64,000 nt of DNA from Turritopsis dohrnii (lineage: Eukaryota > Cnidaria > Hydrozoa > Anthoathecata > Oceaniidae). A program made the position numbers and the translations under genes. Every line of letters starts with the position of its first letter. The stretch's first letter is position 1. Positions 12,394-23,726 of the stretch are shown in pieces. Where the stretch lies: positions 124,001 through 188,000 of the forward strand of contig BQMF02000330.1 of NCBI GenBank assembly GCA_027922465.2. Reading direction: 5' to 3'. The notes under the pieces are model-generated. The model did not search any database, had not been told where the DNA came from, and worked only from the letters and a program-made list of their open reading frames with translations.

Positions 12394-13550
12394 AAGTGTG
12401 TTTCGTAATGTTGGAAATGGAAATTTTAAAGCTGTTTTTTAAAATGACCGAATTTACCGAATTTCAAAATACTTTTTACACCGTTGGAAAGCCACTTTTC
12501 AGTTCCTTCGGATAGTATGTTTTTGTGAAAAATGGAAAAGTGGGTTTTGAAAAAATAAGGAAAATATTTTGGAAAAATCTATATAATTAAATTTTTAATG
12601 GTCGATTAACACGTAGTTTAATTACAACGTGCTTATTGTTTCAAAATGCTAAATCCATACAAATGTTCATGGATTCTATCTTAGCGATGTAATTCAGCTA
12701 CGTGTTGATCGACCATTAAAAATTTAATTACATTTTTTCAAGATATTTTCCTTGTTTTTACAAAAACCATTTCTTTATTTTTCACAAAAATATACAGTGT
12801 GATTCAAAAATAAGGCTACCCAAAAATTTATTTACTGTAGCGTTTGGCATAATTGTTGGACTAAGACAAGTTTTATACCAAAAGAAAGAGAAAGAGAAGG
12901 GCTATCCCCTGACATTAAAACCACATTGAAATGTTAAATATTCTTAAAGTTATAAGGGATTTTATCCGACAATTTATTATACTTACTTTTTATGATCAAT
13001 TAACACTTCGATATAAAAGTAATTAAGTCGTAAAAAATCTAAAAACACTATTAAAAACACAAATATCTTTTTTGTTTCTCTGCACGTGCTGTACACAACA
13101 CAGCTACTATAATTTTCTCATACGGGAGTTTGTTAATTACTTTCCACTTACTTACAAAGAAAGTTTTAAATTTATTCGAATTTTAATTACAACAGTAAAT
13201 GTAATTGCTATTATATCGGAGTGTCAATTGATCATAAAAAATCAGACTAATAAATTTTCGGATAAAATCCCTCATAACTTCTGAAATATTTAACATTTCA
13301 ATGCAATTTTACTGTCATTGGATAGCCATTCTCTTTCACTTTCTGTTGGTATAAAACTTTTCTTATATTAAGAATAATGTCAAACGCTACAGTGAATAAT
13401 TTTTTGGGTAGCCTTATTTTTGAATCACACTGTACCAGTCAAAAAAATTTGAAAATGGCTCTCCATCGATGTAAAAATTATTTTGAAATTTGGTATATTC
13501 ATTAAAAAACAGCTTTAAAATTTCCGTTTCCAACATTATGAAACACACTG
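12394..13550. mobile_element. mariner MITE family A (copy 3), interrupted
   Basis: The left arm begins AAGTGTGTTTCGTAATGTTG and the right arm ends AACATTATGAAACACACTG followed by TA. The copy is interrupted by MITE family B at 12795-13432. It contains the family-internal ATGGTCGATTAACACGTAG and its mirror near 12700-12720. Confidence 0.75.
12795..13432. mobile_element. mariner-type MITE, family B, nested in A copy 3
   Basis: The left end is CAGTGTGATTCAAAAATAAG and the right end is its reverse complement (CTTATTTTTGAATCACACTG). TA lies on both sides (12793-12794 and 13433-13434). The 638 bp element has long inverted arms, including GGGATTTTATCCGACAATTT and its mirror near 13250. It has no transposase. 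Its position inside A copy 3 shows it inserted later. Confidence 0.85.
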
Positions 13551-14449
13551 TATTTTCCATTATGCTGAGGGCAATTTGGAACAAAATACATAAATATAAG
13601 AGATTATCTATATATATTAATGGCCGATTCTCTCTGTGTGTTGCCAGTGTTGCATCCTAACGGTTGCTTGACTGTTGGAGACGGGCGAACCTTTTTGTCG
13701 AGCAATCAAAATGTTTTAAAACCGAAGCCTTCCATTCTCGACTCAAACAGGCGAGAAAAGTGTGTTAATGAAACAACATGTTTTATTGCTTTTCTTTTAA
13801 AAACATATAATGGTTGTTATGTGCTTCTGATCGAACATGTTTTTATTCTCTTTATTCATTTAGCACGTGCCATTTTCTCCCCTCCCGTATGATCTTTTTA
13901 AGAGAAATCATTCTACTTTTGATAACACCCATGTTAGAGCGCGTAACGTTTATAAAACAGAAGCCAATAATAAGTTGATGTTCTCTACGTTTGAGTGTAT
14001 TGTTAAACTGATAATCGATTGGTTTTAAAAAGTAAACAAGAACCAAATGGTGCAAAACGGTAGCAGCGTGAGTATTGCAGATGAGAACAGTGGCTGAGTC
14101 TTCTTGTCAACGGAGGATCGAAATCTTAGAGACAAACATAACGAGGCATGGGTTGCATGCGTGCTCGAAAATGACGTCATCAAGACCGGTTTCCAGTTCA
14201 TTCGCTGCTGTGGTCGCGCGAATGAGAGAACAAGTTTTTGATTCGCTCAGTAGTTCAAATGATTTGAACTAGCAGGCGAATGAGTTTTCGTCAACCAATC
14301 AAAAGCTAGTTCGCTCAAAGCAGGACACCGGCCTTCACTTTGACATGATATCATGGCGAAATTAAAAACGATAAAATACGAGAGTGTATTTTGTTCATGT
14401 TACAAAGATGTTGAGAATGGGTCTTAAATCACATACGAACCCGTTTATT

Positions 14450-15841
14450 TTAAAGACCGTCGCAACTGAAACAAGAGCCCAGCAGGACGGGCATAATGGA
14501 TTTCTGCCAGTCACAAAGACTTTTTATTTGTTTAAATAATGTTAAAGTATATAAATACTGTAACTCTGTTGCATAGACATTTTCATCAAACTTTCTAACT
14601 GTTCTTTTATACAAACAGCGGTTGCAAACAACACAGATGAAGTAAGGCCCTTCTGTTATAGCTGCTTTAAAGGAGGAAATAAGATTAGATAGCATAGTGC
14701 AGTTTTTTTTCATACTTTTTCGCTGACGACACTTTTCTTTTTCAATATCAGTTGTTTTCCGTTTTCGGCATTTTTCTTTTGCACTATCAGTTGCTTGGCG
14801 TTTTCGGCATTTTTCTTTTGCACTATCAGTTGCTTGGCGTTTTCGGCATTTTTCTTTTGCACTATCAGTTGCTTGGCGTTTTCGGCATTTTTCTTTTGCA
14901 CTGTCAGTTGCTTGGCGTTTTCGGCATTTTTCTTTTGCACTATCAGTTGCTTTCCGCTTTCGGCATTTTTCTTTTGCACTATCAGTTACTTGACGCTTTC
15001 GGCATTTTTCTTTTGCAAAATCAGTTGCTTGACGCTTTCGGCATTTTTCTTTTGCACTGTCAGTTGCTTGCCGCTTGCGACATTTTTTTTTTTCAACATC
15101 AGTTGCCTTCCGCTTACGACATTTTTTCTTTTCAATGTTAGTTGACTTTCTTATACAACAACTCTCTTTTTCAATTGTATTCTTTCTTAGCTTACGATAA
15201 TTCAAATACAGGTCTGCAGATGTATCACTTTTTGTGACAGTAAGGTAATGAACCTCAAATTGGACATTTACGTCACCACATAAGTAAATTTCTAAAATAA
15301 ATTTCTCCAATAGCATTTTTGTTTTAAATTTCATTACAATTGAAAATCCATTTGAACATGACCTTCCTTGAGCATCTCTACTATGAGAATCAAATAAAAA
15401 AAAGTATTTCTGAGTCCACAACACACTAAAACAAAGACCTTTGATAAGAATCAATAATCCATTATAACTTGAAGTCCGTACGTTTGCCTCAAAAAACACA
15501 TCAATGTCATTGCTGTCATATATGATTCCTACTTTTTCTGGACCATAATTAATATTAACAGAGGCTTCAAGCATGGATACAGATTTCGGTAATTCAGCAA
15601 CCATCAAATAGGTATTTTTATTTAAGAAATTGGATATTTTATCTCCATTTTCAATAATGAAATCTAAATCATATGGTGTCAAATGCCCTGGGCTTTTTAC
15701 TAGAGTAAATACAACTGACATGAGTGCACAACATGTACATTGTTGACCAGCAGATTCACCAAATATTTCATGTCCTTGATGAAAGGACCCTTGTATAACT
15801 TTTAAAAATGACATATTAGAATAAAAATAGTGCTCGTTCAC
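14450..15841 (-). CDS. C76/UL36-like deubiquitinase-domain protein with 13-residue repeats
   Basis: A 463-residue frame. Residues 11-70 (GSFHQGHEIFGESAGQQCTC... DLDFIIENGD) match the pattern of MEROPS C76-type cysteine peptidases: candidate nucleophile Cys35 in QQCTC, candidate His153 in LFDSHSRDAQG. Similar domains sit in the N-terminal part of many eukaryotic Helitron proteins. Residues ~235-375 are about eleven copies of a lysine/arginine-rich 13-mer (KEKCRKRQATDSA), which I expect to be disordered and possibly nucleic-acid binding. The tail has CVVCNRCLYKRTV, like the short zinc-binding segment that precedes the Helitron_like_N domain, but no Rep or helicase follows. It lies antisense to the Helitron ends around it. 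It is uninterrupted, so may be recent or functional. The start is uncertain: Met1 or Met10. Confidence 0.65.
   Translation of the reverse strand: MNEHYFYSNMSFLKVIQGSFHQGHEIFGESAGQQCTCCALMSVVFTLVKSPGHLTPYDLDFIIENGDKISNFLNKNTYLMVAELPKSVSMLEASVNINYGPEKVGIIYDSNDIDVFFEANVRTSSYNGLLILIKGLCFSVLWTQKYFFLFDSHSRDAQGRSCSNGFSIVMKFKTKMLLEKFILEIYLCGDVNVQFEVHYLTVTKSDTSADLYLNYRKLRKNTIEKESCCIRKSTNIEKKKCRKRKATDVEKKKCRKRQATDSAKEKCRKRQATDFAKEKCRKRQVTDSAKEKCRKRKATDSAKEKCRKRQATDSAKEKCRKRQATDSAKEKCRKRQATDSAKEKCRKRQATDSAKEKCRKRKTTDIEKEKCRQRKSMKKNCTMLSNLISSFKAAITEGPYFICVVCNRCLYKRTVRKFDENVYATELQYLYTLTLFKQIKSLCDWQKSIMPVLLGSCFSCDGL
14731..15130. repeat. 39 bp in-frame minisatellite
   Basis: About ten tandem copies of a 39 bp unit. 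On the + strand the unit includes GGCATTTTTCTTTTGCACTA, and neighbouring units are nearly identical. The period is a multiple of three, so copy-number change keeps the ORF open. Central units are almost the same and edge units are more diverged, as expected for unequal exchange. Confidence 0.95.
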
Positions 15842-17010
15842 ACAGTTAGTATCAAATATAGATTATTATTATTACCAATGTTAGTATTGGTTTTCTAAAG
15901 TGTTTCAGTTTGTGGTACGTGGACCAAGCAGTGCGTCGACTGCCTCCGCAGTTCCTATCAGTGACACGAGGGTGTGATAGAGAAAGGGGACCTGAAAAGG
16001 AAACGGCAAGAAATAGTATTAAAATAGTTAGAAAATAAAAGATACCTGAGGAATAAACAAACTTTTTTTCGCTAAAATGGTTGCAAGACTTCCACCACGA
16101 ACAGAAGCATAGCGAACTAGTTTCATACGGGTCTTTTTGCAACACGAGGCTTTCGTCTTAAAGTAACGACCAGATTTGTTTTTCTTTTATTCGCTGTGTG
16201 TTAGCATTTAATGCATATACAAATGACAGCATATATTATATTTTAAAAATAATATCATAAAATTTGCATGAGGTTATGATATATTATTCAAAATTTTAAT
16301 TTCTTTAATGACTTTCATGATTGCAATATCAGTCAGCAAAATTAATCTGTTTAAGTTGGTAGACTGAAATTGGATAAACTTCAAGAGCGCAGGCTAATTG
16401 CCGTTTCGGCCGGAGGAGTAGTAGTAGGGTAGTAGTAGTAGGAGTAGTCCAAGGGTGTTTTAATACGGTATTCGTTTTCGCTGCTACCGTAATAAATAGC
16501 ACATCATGAAATGTAGTTTTTTGGATGCATTGTTTAAACTGATATTTGATCGGTTTAAAGTCGTAAATCAAAACCACGTGAAGTTCACGTTTGAAATGCA
16601 TTCTGTAAAGCAAGAAAGGTTGCTGATATTTTTAATGCGACCGCACAATGAACGGCTGAGTTTAGAACATGCAAAATTTGAAACAAAAAGAACACATTTC
16701 TCTTCATGTGCAAACAAGCTTTATTAAGCAATATAAGCCAGCAGAAGAAGTTAAAACAGTCCAGGAGCCATTAGAATTGAACCTTAGTTCTCCCGTTATA
16801 CGTTTCGCGCTTATCGCCGGTTTTAAGAGCAATTATTTCGAGTAGATATTTTTTTCCATGCTCCAAAATTACAAAAACTTGGAACGCTGGTTGCCCGACT
16901 GGGACACCCTGCAAAAAAAAGTTAAGATGATACACTGACGACTGCACAGCCAGAGGTTGCAATTTCTAACACAAGTGGTACGAGTCGTTGATAAGGAAAT
17001 ATGGCGTTTA

Positions 17011-17066
17011 CTGGGGCCTGCGGAGTGAAGCAGGCCCCAGGTGACATGGGCGGCAAGTGACGCCGC
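17011..17066 (+). terminator. Helitron 3' hairpins
   Basis: A perfect 10 bp stem (CTGGGGCCTG / CAGGCCCCAG, 17011-17040) is followed by the terminal stem GCGGC...GCCGC (17050-17066), 12 bp before the CTAG end. In Helitrons the hairpin near the 3' end acts as the transposition terminator. This describes the element end, not a transcription terminator. Confidence 0.6.
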
Positions 17067-17558
17067 TTTGGCTGCTAGTAATTATGATTATCTCGATCAT
17101 AGATTTTTCATGTACCAATAAAATAGTTGCATAGATAGATTATACAATTTTCCAACATCACTGAAGCTCACTAATTCAAGTTCTTTTGTTTTTAATTGAC
17201 TTCCAAGAAATAAACTTAAAAGATATTCTTATAGCACCAGAGCCATCTGTAAGTTAATAAATTTTCCAAAAGACTATATTACTAAAAACCTAGAATTTTT
17301 TTGAAGTAATCAAAAATGTAAAATTTACAACTGCAGCCTCCATTTTTGATGGCTACTTACGTGTTGCTTATGCTGATGAATTTTATGGCATTATTACAGA
17401 TGTTCATTGCAACAATTTCATTCATTCTGGAATTCGTACACACATGAGAAGGTGTATTTACCATGCAAGTCCTTTGCGACATAATTTTAGTTTTTCAAAA
17501 GATAATCTATGATTTCAACAGATTTAATTGCTTTTACTGACTTTTAAGTATGTATATA

Positions 17559-18423
17559 CAGTATGTCCCAGAAAAATTCGGTCTGAGATTTTAACAGTCT
17601 ATAACTTTTCACACCTCTATCTGATTTCAGTGATTTTAACATCATTTGATAGGATTTTATTCAAGGATTTTAAAAATATATATTTTGTTCTCCAAAACCT
17701 TTTAGTTTGAAAACAATTAAGGATTTTACCATGAAAAAATCCAATTATCTTCTTAATGGTTAATAAACACATCTCTCAATAACAGCTATCAAAGGTCATT
17801 ACCAAAAACAATAACAAGTCAAGTGGCTGTAAAACACAAGAGTCATTAAAAACAAAACTTTAAGCTGTCTCAACATGTCACCCGTTTCTCTGGACACAGC
17901 AATTTGCTCTTGCTGTCATTTTATAAAGAGCGACGAATAAAATTTTGATTTTGTTTAAGATTATTTGCTGCGTCAACAATTTTACTTTCCAACTCTGATT
18001 GACCAGGGATAGACTCTGGATCTCAGTAGAGAAAACTTTTTGTAGCAACGAATTATTGCTCATATGATGTACTGAATTTTGTAGAAACCCCCGTCTCACA
18101 ATTTTTTAAATTTGTGATGAGATATTAATTTTAGTGTGTTCAATAACACCACGACATGTTCGTAATAAACAAAAGAGTAATTGCACGTGAAACTTTACTA
18201 TTATTAACCATTAAGAAATTAAAGACCGTGACAGTTTAAAGAAATCCTATTTACTAGAAAGGTTTTGGACTAAATTATTTAAAATATAGGTTTTTAAAAT
18301 CCTTTAAAGAAATCCTATTGCATGGTGCAAAGATTGCTAAAATCTGATATATGCGTGAAAAGTTATAGCTTGTTAAAATCTCAGATCAAAATTCTCTGGG
18401 ACACACTCTGCAGTGACATACTG
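17559..18423. mobile_element. mariner-like MITE, family C
   Basis: The left end is CAGTATGTCCCAGAAAAATT after TA. The right side holds the mirror of this arm (AATTCTCTGGGACACAC) and a final CATACTG. Inner arms match over GAGATTTTAACA, CTATAACTTTTCAC and the AGGATTTTA blocks. The right end carries about 12 extra bases. No coding capacity. Confidence 0.6.
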
Positions 18424-20332
18424 TGATGAAAACAAATTAGTGCCATCTAACTATTAGCGAGACATGTTGTTCAAGTGATGTCTTTATATTGGGGCATTCC
18501 AAGATCTGCTTTTGAACAAGATATAAAGCTTTGTGAAACATGTCACCTTTAACAACATCAGAAACCCTCCCACCTATCAAGCCAGTGATTTCTAAATGAT
18601 TTACAAATAAGTTACAGGTAATCTAACATAATATGTTTTATTAATAATAATGGTTATTGTATCACCTATAAGTAAGCACCATATATTCAGGTTGATCTCA
18701 TTGATATTCAACATTTACCAGATGAAAATTTTAAATTCATACTCCATGCAATTAATCATTGGACTAGATAAAACTTTTTATATCCGTTTGAGAGAAAAGA
18801 GTGGAAACTAGTTGTTTGATGCTTAGAAAATTTATTTTCAATGTTTGGCTCACCAAAAATATTCCATACGGATACATCTGACATCATCATGGAATCTTAT
18901 TCTGAAATAAGGGCCTAATCTGGAAAGGCAGGGAAGCGTCCGGCGGAAGGGAAAAGGGCACATTATGAACATCCAAAAAGGGCACTTTTTTTAGGAAAAG
19001 GGTAACCTGAGCTTTATTTTGGTGGGTTAAACCTGTGGCCAAGAGTGATTACAAGAGTGATTTTTGAAGTTTTTACAGTGAAATAAATTTTTTTAAAAAA
19101 TACAAGGAAGGGCAGCGTCCGATCAACAGAGTGAAAATATAAATCCATAACCAAATCATTACTGAAAAGTAGAAGTTTGAGCTCTGGCTTGATTTAATTT
19201 ACAGACTGTTAATGATAAAATGTGTTTTGATTGTTCGTGAGGAAAATTGACAGTATATTAATTTTTACAAAATAAAATATCATATATTATATCAAAACAG
19301 TATTATGTGGTCATGGAATTCATCCATATTAAACTATGTTTTTGTTTTTAGATTAATCGACTATCTAGGAAACACATTTGTGTATTAAAATATTATACGT
19401 AAATGGTTTTCTGAACTTCTTTTGGCATATACAACATCACGCTTCTGAACTAACATAACTGGTTGATTTGGTTAGTCTTCACAAAGTTTTTCCTTCATCT
19501 TATCATGGGACTGTGTACATGTTTTCATGAAACAAATCATCAGCCTGCCTTTTAATAATGAATTTTCGACTTTACACTGAAATCGAAGCTTCAATGCATT
19601 TCTGTTCCAAGCATTTCATTACCAATCATCGATCGTACATTGGTTATCAACAACTGTGACATTGCTTTTTTCATGCTTTTCACATGTTCATTCAAAAACT
19701 TTTACAAGACCTTTAAGGACAACACTAAAACAATTTTATTTCCATCATTTAACTTTTATCTATTGAATCGTTTATAAAAAGCTAGCAGACAAGCAAAAAT
19801 TTTCCACTACCTTACTGCACTGACTGAAAAAAGATGGCGTATACACTTCACTGAAGACTAGCCTCTATTCCTATGTATCTTGGCTAGGCGAGAGTTTGAT
19901 ACTAAACTGCGGCCATAAAAGTGAACGGAGGAGACGAAGGAGTAGAAGGAAACTGCCAGTTTTAACATCTATTTCGCCCTATGGGGAAATATATAAAAAT
20001 ACGTTCAAATTATTTGTCTCAAAAATTATTTCTGAAAACATTTTTGGACATTTGAAGCCATGTGTAGGCAGCACATAGGACGTGAGATTTGTGCTCCTTC
20101 GCGGTGTTTTCCATTATTTTATGTTTAGTGAATTATGTTTTAATCTGTGAATTGTGTGTCAATGAATTGGTTCGTTATCTACTTTGTGCGTGCAGTTTAT
20201 TGTCGTTATTCGCTTCCTTTGTTCTATTGTCATCCTATTTGCAGTTATTGTTTTGGTCACGCATCTAGGCTCTTCGTTTCTCTCTTGGGCGTTTACCATT
20301 CCTCTTTTCTCTTTTGTCTCTAGTTGCATATA
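18424..20332. other. no gene recognised
   Basis: AT-rich region. A short G-rich phrase (GGGAAAAGGGCAC) near 18950 and GGGCAGCGTCCG near 19110 hint at an old repeat. No frame longer than about 65 residues looks coding. Confidence 0.45.
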
Positions 20333-20709
20333 CAGTGTGTTTCGTAATGTTGGAACCGAAATTTTGAAGCTGTTTCTTTAAATGAATATACCGAATTTCA
20401 AAATAATTTTTACATCAATGAAAAGCCATTTTCAAGTTCCTTAAGCCAGTATATTTTTGCGAAAAATGAAAAAGTGAAAGCACGATGTAATAAGACTACG
20501 TGTTAATCGACCATTAAAAATTTAATTACATTTTTCCAAGACATTTTCCTTATTTTTCAAAAACCACTATTTCATTTTTCACAAAAACATACTATCCGAA
20601 AGAACTTCAAAATGACTTTCCAACGGTGTAAAAATTATTTTTAAGTTCGGTATATTCATTTAAATAAACAGCTTTAAAATTTCCATTTCCAACATTACGA
20701 AACACACTG
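20333..20709. mobile_element. mariner MITE family A (copy 4)
   Basis: CAGTGTGTTTCGTAATGTTG at the left and its mirror ending in CACACTG at the right, with TA on both sides (20331-20332 and 20710-20711). The arms match copies at 5248, 11322 and 12394. Its length (377 bp) makes it the most intact uninterrupted long copy. Confidence 0.85.
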
Positions 20710-21500
20710 TATAATAGCGTATGTGTTTATGTGTGAGTGTTATGATATCATTTGTTTTGTCAGTGATTTATGAACTGTGATTCAGTAAGTATATTTATGT
20801 GGAATTTATGTATGGATAAACTATCAAGTTTATGTTTGGATATACTGGCTAGCTTATGCCTATACTTTGTGAAATATGTATATGGCTATGTGGCACATTT
20901 CTAGTTTGCGGTGCATTTATTCTCGATTTCAGTGTTTGCATCTCTATTTAGGCTTCATGTGCCACACATGAAAAAAACATGCGTTTTGTTTAGTTCCTTG
21001 CTATTTTAGGCCTGTTATTTCTATGCTAGTTCTATGCTAGTTTTAATACCTTACACTCTCATTCGCTACACCTAGGTTTCTTTGTATTCGTTTGTGTCTA
21101 ATTTAGTCTTTGCAGATTTTTTAGTTTGTGTAATACCAAAACCTGGACCTCCGTTGTGTTGTTTCATGTGAAACTCGGCGGCTCCAATAAAGTGCCCAAA
21201 AGTCTCCTCTCTTCCAGGTTGTAGGAGGACGTGTGAGGAACTCCACATGATCTTTACTTTTCGATGGTTTGCATGGTTTTTGTAACAATAACGCTGGCAG
21301 TACAGCATATACATCAACTTCAGTATATGCTGACGTTGACGCTGGTTGATGGGGGTAAGGGTGGGGGTGACACTACTGTTGAGGTCAACCTTCACAATTT
21401 TCAAACCCTTGATTTTTCTAATTAAGCAAACGTTTCTCATGAATATGTTTACACTGAATCTTTCAAAAATCTTGAAAAAATGGTTGACGTCATTTGTAAA
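20710..21500. other. no convincing gene
   Basis: A 143-residue minus-strand frame (21503-21072) is present but has no recognisable domain, is compositionally unremarkable and ends against a hairpin repeat. I do not call it. Confidence 0.4.
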
Positions 21501-21504
21501 CAAT

Positions 21505-21681
21505 CCTTTTTCATGAATTACGTCATTACAAGGATCACCTCGTTTTTAAGTTTATATGAAAAATTACGTGCTTAACCTGAATAAAAGAATTTGGTGAAAA
21601 ATGTTTCCCTCATTTTTTCTCTTTGTAAATGACGAGTTTGAAAACGAGACGTTGTTTGTAGTGACGTAATTCATGAAAAGG
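21505..21681. repeat. hairpin MITE with TCATGAATTACGTCA arms
   Basis: CCTTTTTCATGAATTACGTC at 21505 is mirrored by GACGTAATTCATGAAAAGG at 21662-21681; the wider arms are about 26 bp. Inner sequence also folds (CTCGTTTTTAAG against GAAAACGAG). No target duplication identified. Confidence 0.6.
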
Positions 21682-21700
21682 TCCAATTGAAGGTGTTATT

Positions 21701-21880
21701 GACAAATAGAATCACCAGAAGCTTCATATTTGGATAAAAAGGAAAAGATTACAAAATATTCTTTCTTGAAATTTCCTATATATTCGACTTCAACATCGAG
21801 AGGTCATTATCATCACTCTGAATATTTTGTCATTTTTTCATACTTATCCAAATATGAAGCTTCTGGTGATTCTATTTGTC
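21701..21880. repeat. hairpin with perfect 37 bp arms
   Basis: The left arm at 21701-21737 begins GACAAATAGAATCACCAG. It is matched without a mismatch by the right arm at 21844-21880, ending CTGGTGATTCTATTTGTC. The spacer is 106 bp. Perfect arms suggest a recent MITE insertion or active gene conversion. No open frame. Confidence 0.85.
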
Positions 21881-22324
21881 ATGAAATTGTTTGCCCGAAT
21901 TGATATTTTTGAAGGTGTTTATACTTTCATTACCTTCATTCGCTTCGTTCGGATTCTCCGTAGATACTTCTCGGCTATTTCAAGCATTACATTCAAGTGA
22001 TAGTCCGAAAAGACTTGCGATATTTGACTTATTTCGCATCTTTTCAATGGTAGTTTTATCTTTTGATCATTTTGCTCGGTTTCCGTGTTGGCCTCGCTTC
22101 CTATTTGATCATATTTGTCGTCTATTGCTTCTTTATATCTCAAAGCAAATTTCTTCAATTTATTTAAACGGTTTCCGGCTAATTGAAATGAAACTTTGCT
22201 ATGGTTGACCTAGCACAGTGATCATCATCATCATCATCAATAACGTGTTCGTACTCAGTACATACGTAATACAAGAAAGAATCGTCAGAAATAAAAAAAA
22301 TCGTCGAAAAACATAATAACAACG

Positions 22325-23059
22325 TCATACCGTCACAGCGTGATTCCACTCGTTTCTGTCTTTCGCTAGGATCGTTGCCTTCTCCCAGGTTAGACTTAAC
22401 TTCGAAAGAAACAACTCCATCATTTTCACCCATGTGAGTTTTTGTCTATCACGTGGTCTAGATGTTTTAAATTCTCTACAGTAGATAATGGACAGCTTTG
22501 CAGGTGTGTTATCTTCCAAGCGAACAAGATGACCAAACCAACTCAGTTGTCTTTTCTCTATTGTCTTTGACCACGGTCTAACTTTCGTGATTTCATACAG
22601 ATCTTTATTCGATATGATCTGTGGACATCTGATGTTTAGACAGGCTGTTCTAATAAGTTTTCTGTGGAAGGCATCTATCGACTTTTTAATGGTTTCATTT
22701 ACGGTCCACAGTTCACTATTGTACAAGAAAATGCTACCAACATAGCAATCAAAACATCTTAATTTGAAGTCGAGTGAAATGGTATGGCTATTGAATATCT
22801 TATCGAGGTTGTTTATGCATGAGATTGCTATTCCTTTTCTTCTCGTGATGTCTTTCTCCGTATCCAGTAAAGAGCCGAGCAACTTGCACGATTTCCATCC
22901 ATTATTTCCATTTTTTTCGATTTTATAGAATTCAGTTTTATCCTGATTGATCTTTAGATTATACGCAGCTAACTTTTCAGGAACAGATTTTCTCACATGA
23001 CTGATATCATTAGGGTTTGTATCATCTGCATATTCCATGTTGATCATAAAATTAGACAT
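22325..23059 (-). pseudogene. LINE reverse transcriptase, YADD motif to C-terminus
   Basis: A 244-residue frame starting just before motif C (MEYADDTN, with both catalytic aspartates). Then come the thumb (KTEFYKIEKN) and a C-terminal segment with SELWTVN, RQLSWFGHLVRLED and RNEWNHAVTV. These are hallmarks of the C-termini of LINEs found across invertebrates. The stop at 22325 lies about 85 bp before the 3' microsatellite tail. Confidence 0.85.
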
Positions 23060-23135
23060 TTTTGTGTCAATAACGTTGGGTGCTCTTTACTTTTCGCATA
23101 TGTATCATCAATATGCTGTTCTTTCATGGCTCTTG

Positions 23136-23726
23136 CTAGATAGAATGTAAATTAGAATGTAAGTTAGTTTTGAGCATCAAACTAAGCATGTGTAGCTCAT
23201 CACCATTTATAACTGTTGACAGTTCTTCAATTAAAGTATTCCGGTGGACGGTATCGAAAGCTTTACCCATATCCAGCATTACAAGAAAAACAGGATGATT
23301 TTGTGATGTTACAGCTTTTTCAGTAAGGATTTTAGTAGCAAAAACGTGTTCAGTGGTACTACGACCTGATCGATAAGCTGCTTGAGTTGGAGGTATTGTT
23401 TGATCAATTCTGTTAATTATGCATGTTTTCATACAAATTGCCAAGATTTTTCTTAACATGGATAGTAAAGTGACTGGTCTTAAGCTCTCAACAGGACCTT
23501 TAGGTTTACCCGGTTTTTGTAGCGCGGCAATAATTCCATGGGTCAGTTCGATAGGACCATTTCCAGTTGCTGCAGTGTTGTTGTATATATCTGCTATATG
23601 CTTGTAAATATCATCAGGACAGTTCTTTAATAACTCAGCTTTGATACCATCTATACCAGCACTTTTGTTGTTTTTTAAAGAAAGTGTAGCCTTTTTAACT
23701 TCATCTGTGGTGAATTGAATACTCAT
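23136..23726 (-). pseudogene. LINE reverse transcriptase, fingers and palm part 1
   Basis: A 196-residue frame with the usual order of RT blocks: KNNKSAGIDGIKAELLK (finger block), GIIAALQKPGKP, LRPVTLLSMLRKILA, the AAYRSGRST segment, and the motif A region LVMLDMGKAFDTV with the catalytic Asp. The frame ends before motif B, and about 75 bp separate it from the next RT frame, so motif B appears deleted or scrambled. Confidence 0.85.

Larger units (their letters stand above)
14051..16497. repeat. inverted CGGTAGCAGCG ends bracketing the C76 ORF
   Basis: GCAAAACGGTAGCAGCGTGA lies at about 14051. A mirrored block at about 16385-16497 contains CGTTTCGGCCGGAGGAGTAG, AATACGGTATTCG and CGCTGCTACCGTAATAA. 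The right block recurs inverted at 33550-33650, and part of it is near 27800-27870. These may be the ends of a separate TIR element that carries the deubiquitinase ORF and sits inside the Helitron. No target duplication could be defined. Confidence 0.45.
13607..17078 (+). mobile_element. Helitron carrying an antisense C76-like ORF
   Basis: The 5' end reads TCTATATATATTAATGGCCG, preceded by A. The 3' end reads GCTGCTAG followed by T, with a hairpin (GCGGCAAGTGACGCCGC, 17050-17066) immediately before it. These match the termini of the short Helitrons at 8-11 kb, and the insertion lies between A and T as Helitrons require. No Rep/helicase gene is present, so it depends on another element. Inside it, on the minus strand, lies the ORF 14450-15841. 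That ORF is also bracketed by inverted CGGTAGCAGCG repeats (about 14054 and 16495), so a second element may be nested within the Helitron. Confidence 0.7.

Noticed and set aside
14710..15145. Three overlapping ORFs (two +, one -) with strongly repetitive sequence
   Set aside because: They are out-of-phase readings of the 39 bp minisatellite inside the 463-residue minus-strand frame, which carries recognisable domain motifs on both sides of the repeat.
15852..16145. 97-residue minus-strand ORF just upstream of the C76-like frame
   Set aside because: Low-complexity ends, no motif, and the C76-type domain starts normally in the downstream frame; not needed as a first exon.
21072..21503. 143-residue minus-strand ORF
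   Set aside because: No domain, no neighbouring exon signals that I could support; the upstream end is at a hairpin MITE.
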